DNA of 64,000 nt from Zhengitettix transpicula. Lineage: Eukaryota > Arthropoda > Insecta > Orthoptera > Tetrigidae. The stretch spans positions 23,098,629 to 23,162,628 of the forward strand of contig CM073592.1 in the NCBI GenBank assembly GCA_037074705.1. The letters run 5' to 3'. Under the pieces are notes generated by a model. That model saw only the letters and a program-made list of their open reading frames with translations, had not been told where the DNA came from and made no database searches. A program made the position numbers and the translations under genes. Below are positions 12,719 through 25,300 of the stretch, piece after piece. Numbering within the stretch: position 1 is the stretch's first letter; every line of letters starts with the position of its first letter.

Positions 12719-14382
12719 TGTTTGACTGAACCGAGTAGTTCCCAGAATTTCGCATGCAATAGAACTTAAAGCTTTAAAATTTATTATTATTATTTATGGT
12801 ACAGTAGATTCATAATTCGTGTCAAATCGAAACGATCTGACATTATATTCCAAGAAAACCATGGAATTGGGTACAAGAAAGTTTGCCGATTTGTAAGCTT
12901 AATATTAGTACTTTTCAATACAATTACTCGTGAGCAATGTTTTCAGTAAAAATCTCACTTACTAAGTCGAATACTTTGATATTCCCTTATTTCTCTCTTA
13001 ACTGGTCCAATTCCGGACCATAAAATCAAACAGTTGCCAAAAATTTTGGAGAAGGTGATCTGCACCCCACTCCATTTCCGGCCAATCACAATTCAGTCGC
13101 TAAGGCACATTCAGGATTTATGATCGTATTTTTCAGACTATCGTGTGCCTTCCGACCGTATCCACGGAACTCTCAACACGACAACTTGGCGCCGCCAGTG
13201 TCCCAAACCTTGCTTTTTATTCGCAAAACTTATATTTTTTAAACCAAAATCTAACAAATTTAGATATTTTCAACATCTTAGAAAATTTAAAAATGACCGC
13301 ACAAGAATATTTATTTTGACAGGAATACATGTAGTTGTTAATTTAAAAAATTGTCAAGCCACAATTCACGTGTAAGCAGATCGTAAACGATTATATGACG
13401 ATGCCTTCAAATTGATGAAAAGCGCGGACCACAGTAATGTAAGAAAAATAAAAGAGGTCTGGTTGAAAGCCAGGGAGAACGCAAGACTCCATTAATTTGA
13501 AATGTACTCCTATAGAACAATGCAATGACCTTAGAGGGAACAAAGAATGAAGTTTTAAATAGAAAAGTCAGGAATAACAAAGTTCAGCGGGAAAACATAC
13601 AAGGAACAAGATACCTCTGAAATTAATGTGATGGGAGATGAGAGATGTAATTAGTGAGACAAGAAGCAGAATAATAATAACAATTTTGTAAAACGGCAGG
13701 TCTTAAAAAAAACATGGTGAAGTCCTTGAAACTGGAGGTTGACAAGAGATGTCATCTATGAAACCAAAGGCTTAACACTGAGGAATTTTTTGCTTCCAAT
13801 TTGGTAAATGTTGAACGATTCAAGCAGCATAGGGTCTTCAAGAATTTTTATTAAGTGTTTTACAGATGAAGTTAATACGAAGTGTAGAGAGTTAACGGCT
13901 AATTGAAAGACGGTAGAAGAGCCTTTATGATTCACAGCTTCCAGAAGTAATTTTAAATTCTCTTGTTCCAGAGACCCTCAATGGTTATTTGAAAGGGATC
14001 CTCACTCACTCTCGCTACGCAATACATTAAGAATCCTTGGATGGATTCCAGAAATCACTTTACAATTCGTTGCGGAACATGCCTCACCCAGTCCCGGGAA
14101 CGCCGTATTTTATAATAAATAAAACAACAACAGAATTCTTCGTCTGTTTACAAACGTAAAACAATGTTATTTAATAACGCAACAGAATTATCGATTTCAT
14201 TAATAAATATATTGAATTTGACTAATATAAATTGAAGTAATTAAATATTTTATTTAATTAAGCCTTTTCAGATGTTGATCCGAAAACGTTTATTAATCAC
14301 AGTCAGTTAACCTCAAAGCAGCTTTATTAATAAATTTAAAAATATTGGTAATTATTTATTTTTATATGTGCATCTTAAATAG
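12719..14382. other. Non-coding DNA, possible decayed coding stretch
   Basis: No supportable gene. Around 13385-13500 a short lysine/arginine-rich reading appears, then breaks at stops. It could be a decayed retroelement frame but cannot be classified by eye. Confidence 0.3.
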
Positions 14383-14734
14383 AAAAAGAGTTGTTCGCCA
14401 TTAGAATAGTCGGCCAGCTGCCTCCTAAACTGGTCGAGGCACGGGGAAGGGAATGCTGCGTCCCCACAGCAAACTCCTCTACCGCTATCGGAAGGGCGTG
14501 GGGCAAGTACCAAATGCCCGACCTACCCGATGCAGGTTTTTCTAGGGTTTTCCCTGCATTTCTTAAGGCGAATTCGGGGTAGGATCCTTAAACCATAGAC
14601 CGGGGGCCCTAGTAACCCTTGGCTACCTTCCTCTACTCTTCCGCATCCCCCCTTTCTAATCCCTTCCTATGCTATTAAAGGGGAGTTGCCCAATGTGGAT
14701 CACCCTTATGTAGCCTGTTGCCCTAAAAAAAAAA
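14383..14734 (+). mobile_element. A-tailed retroposon family, copy 1 (5' truncated)
   Basis: The copy is homologous over its length to the longer copies at 53739-54296 and 56913-57377. Shared blocks include GTCGGCCAGCTGCCTCC, ACTGGTCGAGGCACGG, GCAAACTCCTCT, GATGCAGGTTTTTCTAGGG, CCCTAGTAACCCTTGGCTAC and GTAGCCTGTTGCCCT, followed by an A run ending at 14734. The fixed 3' end with an A tail and the variable 5' end are the signature of target-primed reverse transcription, as in LINE/SINE retroposons. I could not identify a clear target-site duplication here. No protein domain is recognised. Confidence 0.82.
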
Positions 14735-17700
14735 TTAAGAATCGTGACTGCTGTCAGCCTAACCATCGACAAAAATTTAATTATAAGCATTTTATGTGAA
14801 AACTCTTTTAAAACATTGGCAAAGTAATTCTGTTGTTCTATGATTTGGAATATATGCACTATAAATGCTAATATTTTTACAATGATTATATTCTGATGGG
14901 ATTATATTCTGCTGGGATGTGGTGTCGGCCACGTCGTAATATTTTGTGCTTTGAGAAACACTGTAACATATACGAGGGGGAACTGAGACTTTAGAATAGA
15001 CAGATGATAGGTATCACGGAGAATGTTACGTTCTTAGTTAGTTTGGGAAGAGAGTTTGCTAAAATTCCATTAAAAAGTAAGATTAGTTGTCAGTTATAGC
15101 TGCCGGGAGATATTAGTAAATAATAAGAATTAGAAAAGAATATAGAGAATTCAGTCCAATTTATAATTACATATAGATAGTTTTAATATGACAGAAATTA
15201 GCAGTACCGTCTAGGGAATATGTAATAATCTACCGCGGTATATAAATAAATTTATGAAGATTAAAATTTTATTTTCTTAACAACATTCATAATAAATGTG
15301 TTTTAACTGTGCGAATATCTGTTTCTATGTAGAAGACTTGTGGCGAACTCGCTCCCGCTAATGCGGCCAGCGGGCTATATCTGCGCTAGTCACGACCGTA
15401 TATCATGTTTTCTGCCTACTATTAGAAATTCACATGCGCAGCATTCTGTTTCATCCCCTTACAACACCCTTAAAATCAACAAACTTCCTGTTCTTTGTGC
15501 TACAGAGCAGACAGCACGTAGAAAAAAGGTCGTGACGTGCAATTACGCAGAGAAGCGGCCGGAAAAAGCAACGAAATCAAAATAAATAGGAAGCATTCGG
15601 TCTATTAAAAATCTTAGTTTAAAATAGTTTATATTTTAAAATCAAAAATAGTATTCGTACACTTCGCGTATTATTTTAAAGAAAAAATTATTTAAGGGTC
15701 ATCATAGAGCGAGAATCTACCGCACAACCCTACATACAATATTGCCATAATTGCGTGGATTGTCAAAAAAATATATATGACGGAAAAATAGGTAAGCGTT
15801 AGAAATGTGTGTAAATTTGGCGCTATATTATTCTGCATTTAAAAATGTGACACTATTGTAGACGTAATGAGAAATGTAGGATATTAAGGGTAGGGTCGGC
15901 GTATTCGTAACATATTCGCTGTTGTAGTATGATTATTTTACAGAGTTATCCTAAATAAAAATTGTCAAAGGAACCCATTGGTTGAAATGCGTTATTCTTA
16001 TTCGTAAAATTTGAAAGGTGACATAGAGTACATGTTCCTTGGTCTTCTGGTGTGAAACAAGGAGAACTTTCGACGTGTAATCAAGAGACTACACAACAAA
16101 AGCAGACGAGGACCAACATCGCGCACCGAATGTCAGATAATAAATTGAAAATACTTGTGCAATGCCACAGAGAGGTTAATCTCCATAAGACTACTCAGAT
16201 AAAGGTCTATTTTTCTAATAAAATTTTTAAAGTGTAAATTAATGAATAAATTCCGGAATAAACTATTTTTTATCATTCAACAGCTTAGTAGTAAACTTAA
16301 TTCAAGGAAAAAAAAATTGCACTTGACGGAATAATTTTCACGCAACAGCATTAAAATTCATTCTCCGCATTGAGGCAGGCAAGAAATTCATATCAAAATG
16401 TCGTCACGAGTGTGGAAACACTGACCTGAATTCCAGAAACGTTATTACGGGGGAAGCACTTAAACTTTATTACCGCCGAGAAAAACGGCACTGATGATTG
16501 ATGAAAACAAAATTATCTGCAAACATCAGTAGGTTATTTTTCTTGTTTCTACTTTGTCCCTTTTTTTCAGACACGTATAAATAGTTCTTTCTCGTCGCTC
16601 TGGGTGAAAATGAAGGACGGTTCACTGTGGGTACAGTGAGGAAAATAGAACGCTGCTGACGAAGACGACGGGGACAAGAAAACTCCATTAAGTAAATCTA
16701 CAATTTTGTGTGGCAAGACTTGCTAGAGAAAAGCGGGGAAGCAAAAAAAACTGCAAACAATTGCGTACAGCAAGACCACATTTGATTTACAGTAAATTAT
16801 TTTATACTAATGTTTTTAATTTTTCTAAGTAAATTTAAAGCCTTGATTCATAAAAGTAATGAATAACAACTTTTGAGTGTCCAACATGTTTGTGCTCGCT
16901 GTAAACGATTAATTACTCCCACCTATAAATTCAAACAATAGGTTGATAATTTAATAATCAACGTAACGCTGATAGTACCTCAAAAGAAATCTATTTTACC
17001 TATTACTTTCCAAGTAAAAAATGAAATGTCGAAAATTTTTTTTTAACTTCAACGCTATTTAGGCGTCTTGACTACTGTTTTCAGAATAATCTTTAATTAA
17101 CAAAGGAAATAATTTTATAATAATAATTATTCATATTTAAAAAACCGTTAAACGGTTTTCTTTATATTAAATATTACTTTCGCCAGCTGCCGCTAACAAT
17201 TTGTAAAATAAAATAAAATTAAATCCTTTTCCTTTAAGCGAAATATTTTACAAATATATTTTTTATTCCAATAAATTTTACATGTTTCTTGAATTAAGGT
17301 TAAATATATAATCATTTAATTAATTATTTTAATGCATTAAATATATTATCTTTTTGGCAGTATATTGTTTTTAAACATTTATCATACATATAAATGATTT
17401 ACAAGTTACTAACTATATATGATAAAAATAAGTATTAATATATTTCCTTTTATGTACTTGTAGTCTCATATGACTTGTGCTCTTGTATATTGACGTAAGT
17501 TATAAATAGTTGTCGCTACTGTCTGATCGTCAAGTGACATTTGTTTACATGAATTTTTTATTTAAATACTGTTTGGGTAATTTATCTCTCAATACTATTA
17601 ATTAATATTAACAATATAATTTGTATTAATAGTTTTATCACAATATTTTTATTTTAATAAGTTATTTAATGTCCCCGTAGTGTCGGTACATTTCACATCC

Positions 17701-17882
17701 TTCTATTTTACAGTTTCTTTCATGAACAAAAATATTTTCACTATTATATTGGAAAAAAATATATATTTAAAAAATAAAAGAAGCAGACTTCTTGAGGACA
17801 GTCCACATTGTGGCTTCTTCCCTATAATTTTATTAAAATAGAGAATGTGGAATGGAGGACCAGAATTTCTGGTTGAAGACTG
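14735..17882. other. Non-coding DNA, nothing recognised
   Basis: AT-rich DNA. Open frames at 15340-15585 (+), 16052-16237 (+) and 16470-16688 (-) have no recognisable domain and no convincing start or splice context. I see no RNA gene. Confidence 0.4.
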
Positions 17883-18068
17883 ATGATCCTATCGGACATT
17901 CGCTTATACACGATGAAGGGAAAAGACTAGAGAAACCTGCATCAAATAGGTTGGACTCTTGGTACTCATCCCACGCACTTCCAATGATTCAAGGTGAGGA
18001 TGCAGCATTCCCGACTCTTAGTCTCCGACCAGACTTGGATGCATCTGGCCGACTGCTCCAATGGGAGC
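17883..18068 (-). mobile_element. A-tailed retroposon family, old divergent fragment
   Basis: This fragment aligns in the minus orientation with 31300-31480. Matching landmarks in order are GATCCTATCGG, CATTCGC, GAAACCTGCATC, TAGGTTGGAC, TCCCACGC, CTTCCAATGATT, GATGCAGCATTCCC and CTGGCCGACTGCTCCAATGGGA. Divergence is much higher than among the other copies, and both ends, including the A tail, are missing. It shows that the family has been active over a long time. Confidence 0.65.
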
Positions 18069-18699
18069 TCAATCACTGAACGCGACGCAGACTTATATTT
18101 AATATTAAACGATTATTATCTTTGCATATTTGGTTAAGTTATATATTATGTATAATTGGCTGAGTGTTTGGATTTTACTCAGCTGTTGAAGACTGCGGAC
18201 TAATATTGCCGAAGTTTGAAATAAATTTTATCAATGCTTCCATTCTAAATTAGTGTTGTCAACTCTGTCTTCACCTTTACGCGCTCACCATAAAATTATA
18301 TTTTAATCCTTTCTTCCAGAAAACGGAGAATGGAAATCCTGAACAATTTCTATTTTTTTTATCAATTATATTACACCACCGTTTCTCAATTTCCATAGTT
18401 ACTCATGTTCAGTTTCTCGATGAAGATCGTATAAACGTCGTGACATTGGTTATGTAACGTAAATAACGCTCAAAAATAATTTTGGAATGGATCTCTGGTG
18501 TCGACACAGATACCACAGTCATTAAGACGCAACGATTCCACGACCAACAGTTTCGTCGACTAAATAAAAAGTTTCTCGGTTTGTCAACCGGGGTCAGTTG
18601 TTTCTGTAAAATTCATCTCCATCGGTGACCGGCAATCGTTTATTAAATCAATACACCGGGAAAGGCTACGTTATTTGAGGTCTGTCACGTTCCAGGTGA

Positions 18700-18790
18700 A
18701 GTGGAAGATGACGACACAGCTTTTCGTCGTCGAAACGTCGCATCTGTCAGTGATACCGTGTGGAAACACGAGAGGTCTTCCTTCAGCAGC
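18700..18790 (+). repeat. Hairpin-type repeat shared with 63.1 kb
   Basis: A perfect short stem (GACGAC ... GTCGTC) is followed directly by GAAACGTCG at 18732-18740, then by GTGTGGAAACACGAGAG near 18758-18774. The same order occurs at 63085-63127. This matches the downstream half of the dispersed hairpin motif (stem then GAAACG), with a further conserved block of about 40 bp after it. Confidence 0.55.
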
Positions 18791-19206
18791 TGGACTGGTA
18801 CGAACTTCCACCTATCATTGCTTAAAATTTTATCTATGATTATCTGGAACGGTGAAGTTTATCCTCAATTTCCAACTGGTAGATTGTAATGTAACCAGTA
18901 TGTCATGGCCGCGCAAAGAGACGAATCAAGGTAATAAACTACTGATGCACTCAAACTGGTGGACAGCGTAAGGACGTCACAAGGCAACCATTACCCAATC
19001 ATTTTTGCAATGGCTCTTGCACAGGTTTTCCGAGAAAACGTTCCCGCGTTATGGTTATTAATTTCCGAGTGTGAGTGCCTTTTTTATCCCCCTGAGAGTA
19101 TTACGTGTTGGCGAATCCTTTGATTGGCAAGGCGTGGTGTCCATGCGCGCGCATGTTTTGCCTCGTGGTGTTGAGGGAGAGAGGAAAGGATCTCGTGTAA
19201 GTGGAG

Positions 19207-19211
19207 TCAGT
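19207..19211 (+). promoter_or_regulatory. Candidate initiator (TCAGT) for the Ly6 gene
   Basis: A TCAGT pentamer, the arthropod initiator consensus, lies 64 bp upstream of the Ly6 start codon inside a GC-richer patch (about 19040-19330) that stands out from the AT-rich surroundings. No TATA box is obvious. The pentamer is common by chance, so this is only a suggestion for the transcription start. Confidence 0.2.
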
Positions 19212-19274
19212 CCTCTACGGGCGGCGCTACGTGCCTGGTGTTTCGCTCCGGACCTACAGCTCCACTACTCTACC

Positions 19275-19323
19275 ATGGCCGTGTGGTTCCTCGTCCTCGC
19301 AATGTCGGCCCTCGCCACATCAG
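19275..19323 (+). CDS. Ly6 gene exon 1: signal peptide
   Basis: The ATG lies in a good context (TACCATGG) and encodes sixteen residues plus the first base of a glycine codon. The donor is CAG|GTAATG. The hydrophobic run WFLVLAMSALA fits a signal peptide. A signal-peptide exon ending in phase 1 is usual for secreted Ly6 genes. The frame also opens upstream without another suitable ATG near the signal sequence, so this start is preferred. Confidence 0.85.
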
Positions 19324-22300
19324 GTAATGCTTCCTCTTCTGGACTTCACGATTAACATTTACCCCGTCTCAAATAAATGGAACTCACTTAACCTTTATAA
19401 AGGGGGGCATAAAAGACGAGACCGGGCTTTGTTCACTGCTAATGGACTCGGTAAGGAACCGTTTTCAGATTCACGGAGATTCAGCCTAAAAGCCATTTCT
19501 GCGTGAGTAGACGGGATTAACTACAACTGTCTTAATTATGCGGGAGGGTGACGTGACAGCCCCACCTACTCGAAAAGGGTATTTCCAGCACGTCCTCCCT
19601 AATTTCACGGTGATTAGCGGGCATGTGTACAATCAGACACGCACACATTACTTCTTCTTTCCTAACACACGATAGCCACCATATAGTGTGCTGAAGACAC
19701 TGCACCTTGGTGAATGCGAATTAGCGAGCCAGGTTATTTCCCGAGTATACATTTATATAAAACTAGTCTCAATACTCGGTAGTTCATAAAAGAAGGTTCA
19801 GTAAAAAAAGGGGTAAAAAAACGAAATATTATTCTGCCATGCGTTTATAAATACATCTGCAGTTATTTTAACGTCTTCACTTTCAATCTTCAACTGTTAT
19901 TAATTCCGAGACTTTTCTCTTTTCTGGAGACTGAAACTCAACCTAGCTATATAGAATATTTTGTACCTTGATAGTGAAGAAATACAAATATTAAAAATTT
20001 ATTGGAATATGTTCAACTGAATTTTTTAGTTTAACCCATACAAAAGGACGAGGCTTGTTAACATTTTATGTATATAAAAGATAAATGATTCATAATTTAT
20101 ATATCACTTAAGAAGTATAACAAAATTAATACCCAACAGGTCCCAAAAACGACCATTTTTATTTTTCAACGAACATGGTGCGAGTATTTCCAAATATTTT
20201 AAATTTTCTTTATGATGTGAAGTCAGTTTAATTTGGAGCTTAAATTAATTTATCACATTTATTAGAATCCAAATAATCAAATTTATCTTCAATGATATCT
20301 AAAAGAAATTTTTATAGTTTTTATACATTTATTTTTACTTTTGCTTTTAGGTTCAATTCAATAGCAAGTCTTCTCAGTAATATTTAATATGAGAATGTTT
20401 GCCACGTCTTTATTTATTTTTTATGACCACTTAAATTTTTACAATTTTGAAAATCACACAGAAGTAGAACATTGTCTAGAAATTTTATAATAAACTAACT
20501 CGACTTACATACCTTAATATTTAGCAGTCTGTTTTTTAAAAAAAGTTAATGTAGATATTATACTATTATATAATTGCATCATTAATTAAAAATTAATCGG
20601 CCAAATATTTTTTTTAATAAAATAAAGGAATTATTTTATTAACATTGTTTAACAGCATCAAGAACAATTTTAATTTTATGGATAAATACTGAATGTAAAA
20701 TTCTGAAAGCCTTTGAAACAGAAAAACTACTTTATAATGTAATTTGTTTGTTTAAGCGTGACTGACAAAAATACAGTTTTAAAAAATTATATTTCAGAAT
20801 TTTGGCCCTTCACAGTCTTTCACATATTAACGAAGAAATAAAAATTTATATCATGAAAGGAATCAGTTCTTTGAAAATTATGAAGGCATGTAAACTGTTT
20901 TATGTCCGAAATATAAAACGACACAAATGAGTAAAAAATAACTTTAGTTTTTTTGTAAAACTTGTTACAGCTGATATAAAAAATATTGTTTTTTAATGAG
21001 AAGTAACCCAATTAAAGGATAAAATTATCAAAATTTGGAAGCAATTTACTTATAATTATATAATTTAGTTAAAGAAATAAATAGATTTACCATACAATTT
21101 TTCTAAATTTTTTAATTTTAGTACGAACCACGCAATAGTTAAAATATTAACTTAGGGTTACAATTTTTTAAGGGGAAACTTCGGAATTTCCGCAGACAAA
21201 TCGTCAGGTCGACAATAGCAAACAACTGTTATTACATATTAAATTTTACGAATATAAATGTCAAAAATTACACCATCATCGAATATTTTAACTGTAAATG
21301 CCAAATTTGTCAGAACTAATTAATAATATATAATGCATCACGACGTGACGTCCTCAATATATGAATTTGTGAGTTGTACAATGGATTTGGAGTATGATAA
21401 ATTAAAAAAATTTAGTCATAAAATCAGAACAATATATTGTGTTATTTCCTTGTATTTCTTGGTTTATAATACTCCAAATTCATGGTACACCCGATGAAGT
21501 CCTCGATTAAGGACGAAACGTCTTATAAATTTTTGTGTTATGAAATTATTTCTGACAAATTTGTCTGTATCCATCCATTTATAATTATTTTGAGGTCAGA
21601 GAAATATACCTATAAATAAATTAGATATTTTGGATATGTTGAAATATATTAATTATATTTCTTACGCTTTGAACAATACAAATATTCCCCTGAAATTGAA
21701 AACTGTTTTCGTTACCAAATCTTTTTCCTTTGAATGCTACCTTCAGGCAGTTGTAGGCGCGAATAAATATTATTTCAAAACAAAATTTTGACAATATAAT
21801 TGCACCGTGTTTATTAATATTAAAAATACATGAGTTTCAGATTAATATTCAAATTTGTTATGACATATTATATTATAAAAATGATTAAGTGGGAATAATA
21901 TATATGGGATGAAATTTTATTTGAATCATTTTTTTTTATTACTGTGGCAAATTTAAATATAAAACCCCGTTAGGTGGAGTACGTTGTCAAGTGAAAAATA
22001 ATAATCTTGTAAAGGATTTCACAGTTCCGTGTCCGGATTTTCCCATCTCTTTTTTTCTAAAGGACAAACTGACTGCTGCATAATGCATCGGCGGCTGTGA
22101 ATCACAATCTTCAAGTGAGTGAGCGAGCGAAACAGACAACAGTTTTTACGACTGGCGGTGATGTGCGCCTTTATTGTGTGTGTGTGTGTGTGTGTGTGTT
22201 TGCGTCCTCGTATTTCGCTACGAAAACTCTGGTCTAACATCGTAAAGTCTTCTGCAGTCGAGACGCTCTCCAGCGAAACAGATACGGGGTCGTTTATTAC

Positions 22301-25300
22301 TTGCAAGCATCGTAGTTGTCTTGCGAAATCTGACGTAATGCTCAGCACGGGACAGTTATCCAATGAAATGTATTGATGTTTGATGGCGGGCCATGAAGTA
22401 AAGTTATTTCTACAACATATAATAATCTAGATTTGCTCGTAGCCTGGTAATGGTAAAAGTTTGCGAGCGGATGGAGTTGATGGCTGATTCGAGAACGTTA
22501 AGGAAAATATCTGAAGAAAATGGAGGATATATGATATTGGAATAGTGAGCCAAATGCACATCTGCTGTTTACCGCAATGCAACTTTTTGTGTCTAAATTC
22601 CTACTTCTGGACGTTTCACAACTTATCCAAATCTCAAATGGATTTTCACGCTTACAGTAACATCGACCATCCCGTTGAAAATTAACGTTAAATAATATAA
22701 TAAAAAATTGAAACTGTAACTGGCTTATCTTAAATAGAATTAAAATGGCCAAAATTCAAAATGTACTAATATTAAAATTTTCAATTCCCTTTAGTTATTT
22801 TTTTAAAAAATATTATTTTGGAAGTTGAAGTTTTTTTATATAAATTGATTATAAAAATTCACAACACATTTTAATTGTTTTTTAAATTAATGAAGAGGTC
22901 TGTAAGGAAAGAGAAAAAACGATTTGTACTTAATTGTTTTTTGTGTCAATAAATTCTGACTTTAGTCCCATTTATTCTACTTACATGTATCCAATAAATA
23001 AAATAGACTGTGTGTTGATGTAAATGCTTATGTTTGTAAGTTATGCATACTCTACAACCGATCAGCAAATCTCTGTGAGTTTAAGACAGGTCAAACCTGC
23101 TCAAACGGTCGGAGAAATATTTTTTTGGAAATCAATGAGATTTATAATTTTACTCCCCCTTTAGCATTGGAAGGGAGTATCTTAAGGGTTGGGGTGGAAG
23201 CACGTAACAAAAACAAAATAACGGGAAAACTGTAGAGATTGGAATCTAATCCGTGGTTATAGATGTTACTGAGTTTAATTACGACATTTAAGTTGAAGTT
23301 TAACCACCAGGGACGGGGGTAGAAATTATCAAAAATTTTAATACGGTCGATATTTTTGCCGAAAAACTTTTTCAGGTTCATGAGATATATAGCTTTACTC
23401 CAGATATTTTTTATATAATTTTATATTCTTTAGGAATGGGACGGGAGGAGCTTTAGGGATAGGTGGGAGGGGCGTTACATACAAATAACGCGAAAACGGC
23501 CAAGATTGCAGTCAAATCCGGAGCTATGGACGCCGCTATGATTAATGATGACAAACCGGGCAACGCCGGGCACTCAGCTAGTATTTAACAAAAAGGCAGA
23601 TAAAGTTTTTATTTATAATTTTATATTACGCCCGAATAGGTGCCTAAACAAAGGGAAGATACATGACGTATATCAAGTTTTTTGTTTCTGAATGAATATT
23701 CTGACTCTTAGCCATTATCTACTAATTTTAAATTTAATATGTCAGATATAATTTTTATTTTTGTTTTTAAATGAATATTTTGATGAATATTTGTGGTAGA
23801 ATTGTGCTAAAATGAAAACAGTCTTAATTAATTATTAATCATGTATATTTAATATTATTATTAATATATATATATATAATGTTATATGATTGTCAAAAGC
23901 CCGCATGAATTATCCAATCATTTAATTTTATGATGTCGAATATTATTGGATCAAAATCAAATTATTGTAAGTATCTAGCGTGCACTATTACTATCGTAAA
24001 TGAATTATTTTGGAAAAAATTAGTACTTGTATGAAATTATTTACATATGAACCTAAAATAAACAGAAAAAATGTTCACTCTGACACATCTCCGAAGCTTG
24101 GTTTCTATACAGGATCTATGGAACATTGAATTATTATTATTAAATAATTCTTGTCGTATTTAAAGTGTTTGTAAATGATGTGGCCATTATTTACAGAACT
24201 AACGTGTTACGCAGATGAATTGCGCGTAGAAATGGCAAGCGATAATCGACTCGCATGTCGTCGGCTTACATACCGAGATACGCCACACAGTCATTGGCGA
24301 TTACTTAACGACGTCTTCCATCAGCAATGTCTTTAAAAGTCCTTAGCGCATCAGAGGCGGTTCATTAGTGCCGCGGGTCCTATATCCGCCGCTGGAACCA
24401 CTGACATCATTACGATCAAGAGAATGAAGTCGCTGATGGCTTCTTGTATAATTAATTGACCTTACTGTTGATGGTGGTTGTGGCTGTGGTCGGCCGTACG
24501 TGCCACTTGGAAGAGTGCCACACCCGCAAAACAGACGGACTTTGTTGATCATGCGGGCTTTGTTGCGTGACGCATCCTTCGTGATTCAGGGGCATATCCT
24601 ATGTGCTAATCTGCAAATGGATTAATATCCCAGTGAACATACTAAACCTGAGTGTACTAATGTAATTATTATGCTGTGACATTTGTTATTCAAATATTAT
24701 CCAAAAATGTGTCGCATAAATTAATCATAAGTACACTTGGTCTCAACATTACGCAGCACGTCAAAGTTCGATTTTTTAAAAATATTTGTTCTGACAAAGA
24801 ATGGCTTTAGAAAATTAAAATTTCAACCAGTGAAAAATTATAACATTCTTCGTAAAATAGCAGCTATGTTTAAAATGTTGTAATGCAGAAGAGATAATAG
24901 TTTTTAAAGTTCATTGACAAAGGTAAGGAAACAAGCAAGATATTGGGTATGGCAATCTGCAAGGTTAGAGTAACAAAGGAGGGAATGAAGAACGGTCACG
25001 ACGTTTTGAACTGCAACAGAATTGAATAGAAGCTAAGAGACGTGTCATATACAAAACCGTTACTTAGATTTTTTTACCCATTATTATAAGACAGGGAAAC
25101 AAAAATCAATAACCATATGATAAATGCTTCACACATTTTTTTTATACTGACGGGCTACATGACGGTAATCCAACGTTGTGCATGGAGGTGTGGTACGACC
25201 TTTGTAATTTTTTTGACAGAGTTTCACAAAACTTTGCACCATCGTAAATCCTTCTGACACTTCAAAAGAATGGTTTTCTTTTGAAACAATAGCCGTGCTG

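Noticed and set aside
22119..22376. Open frame over the TG microsatellite
   Set aside because: The Val/Cys run is just a translation of (TG)n, and the frame has no other support.
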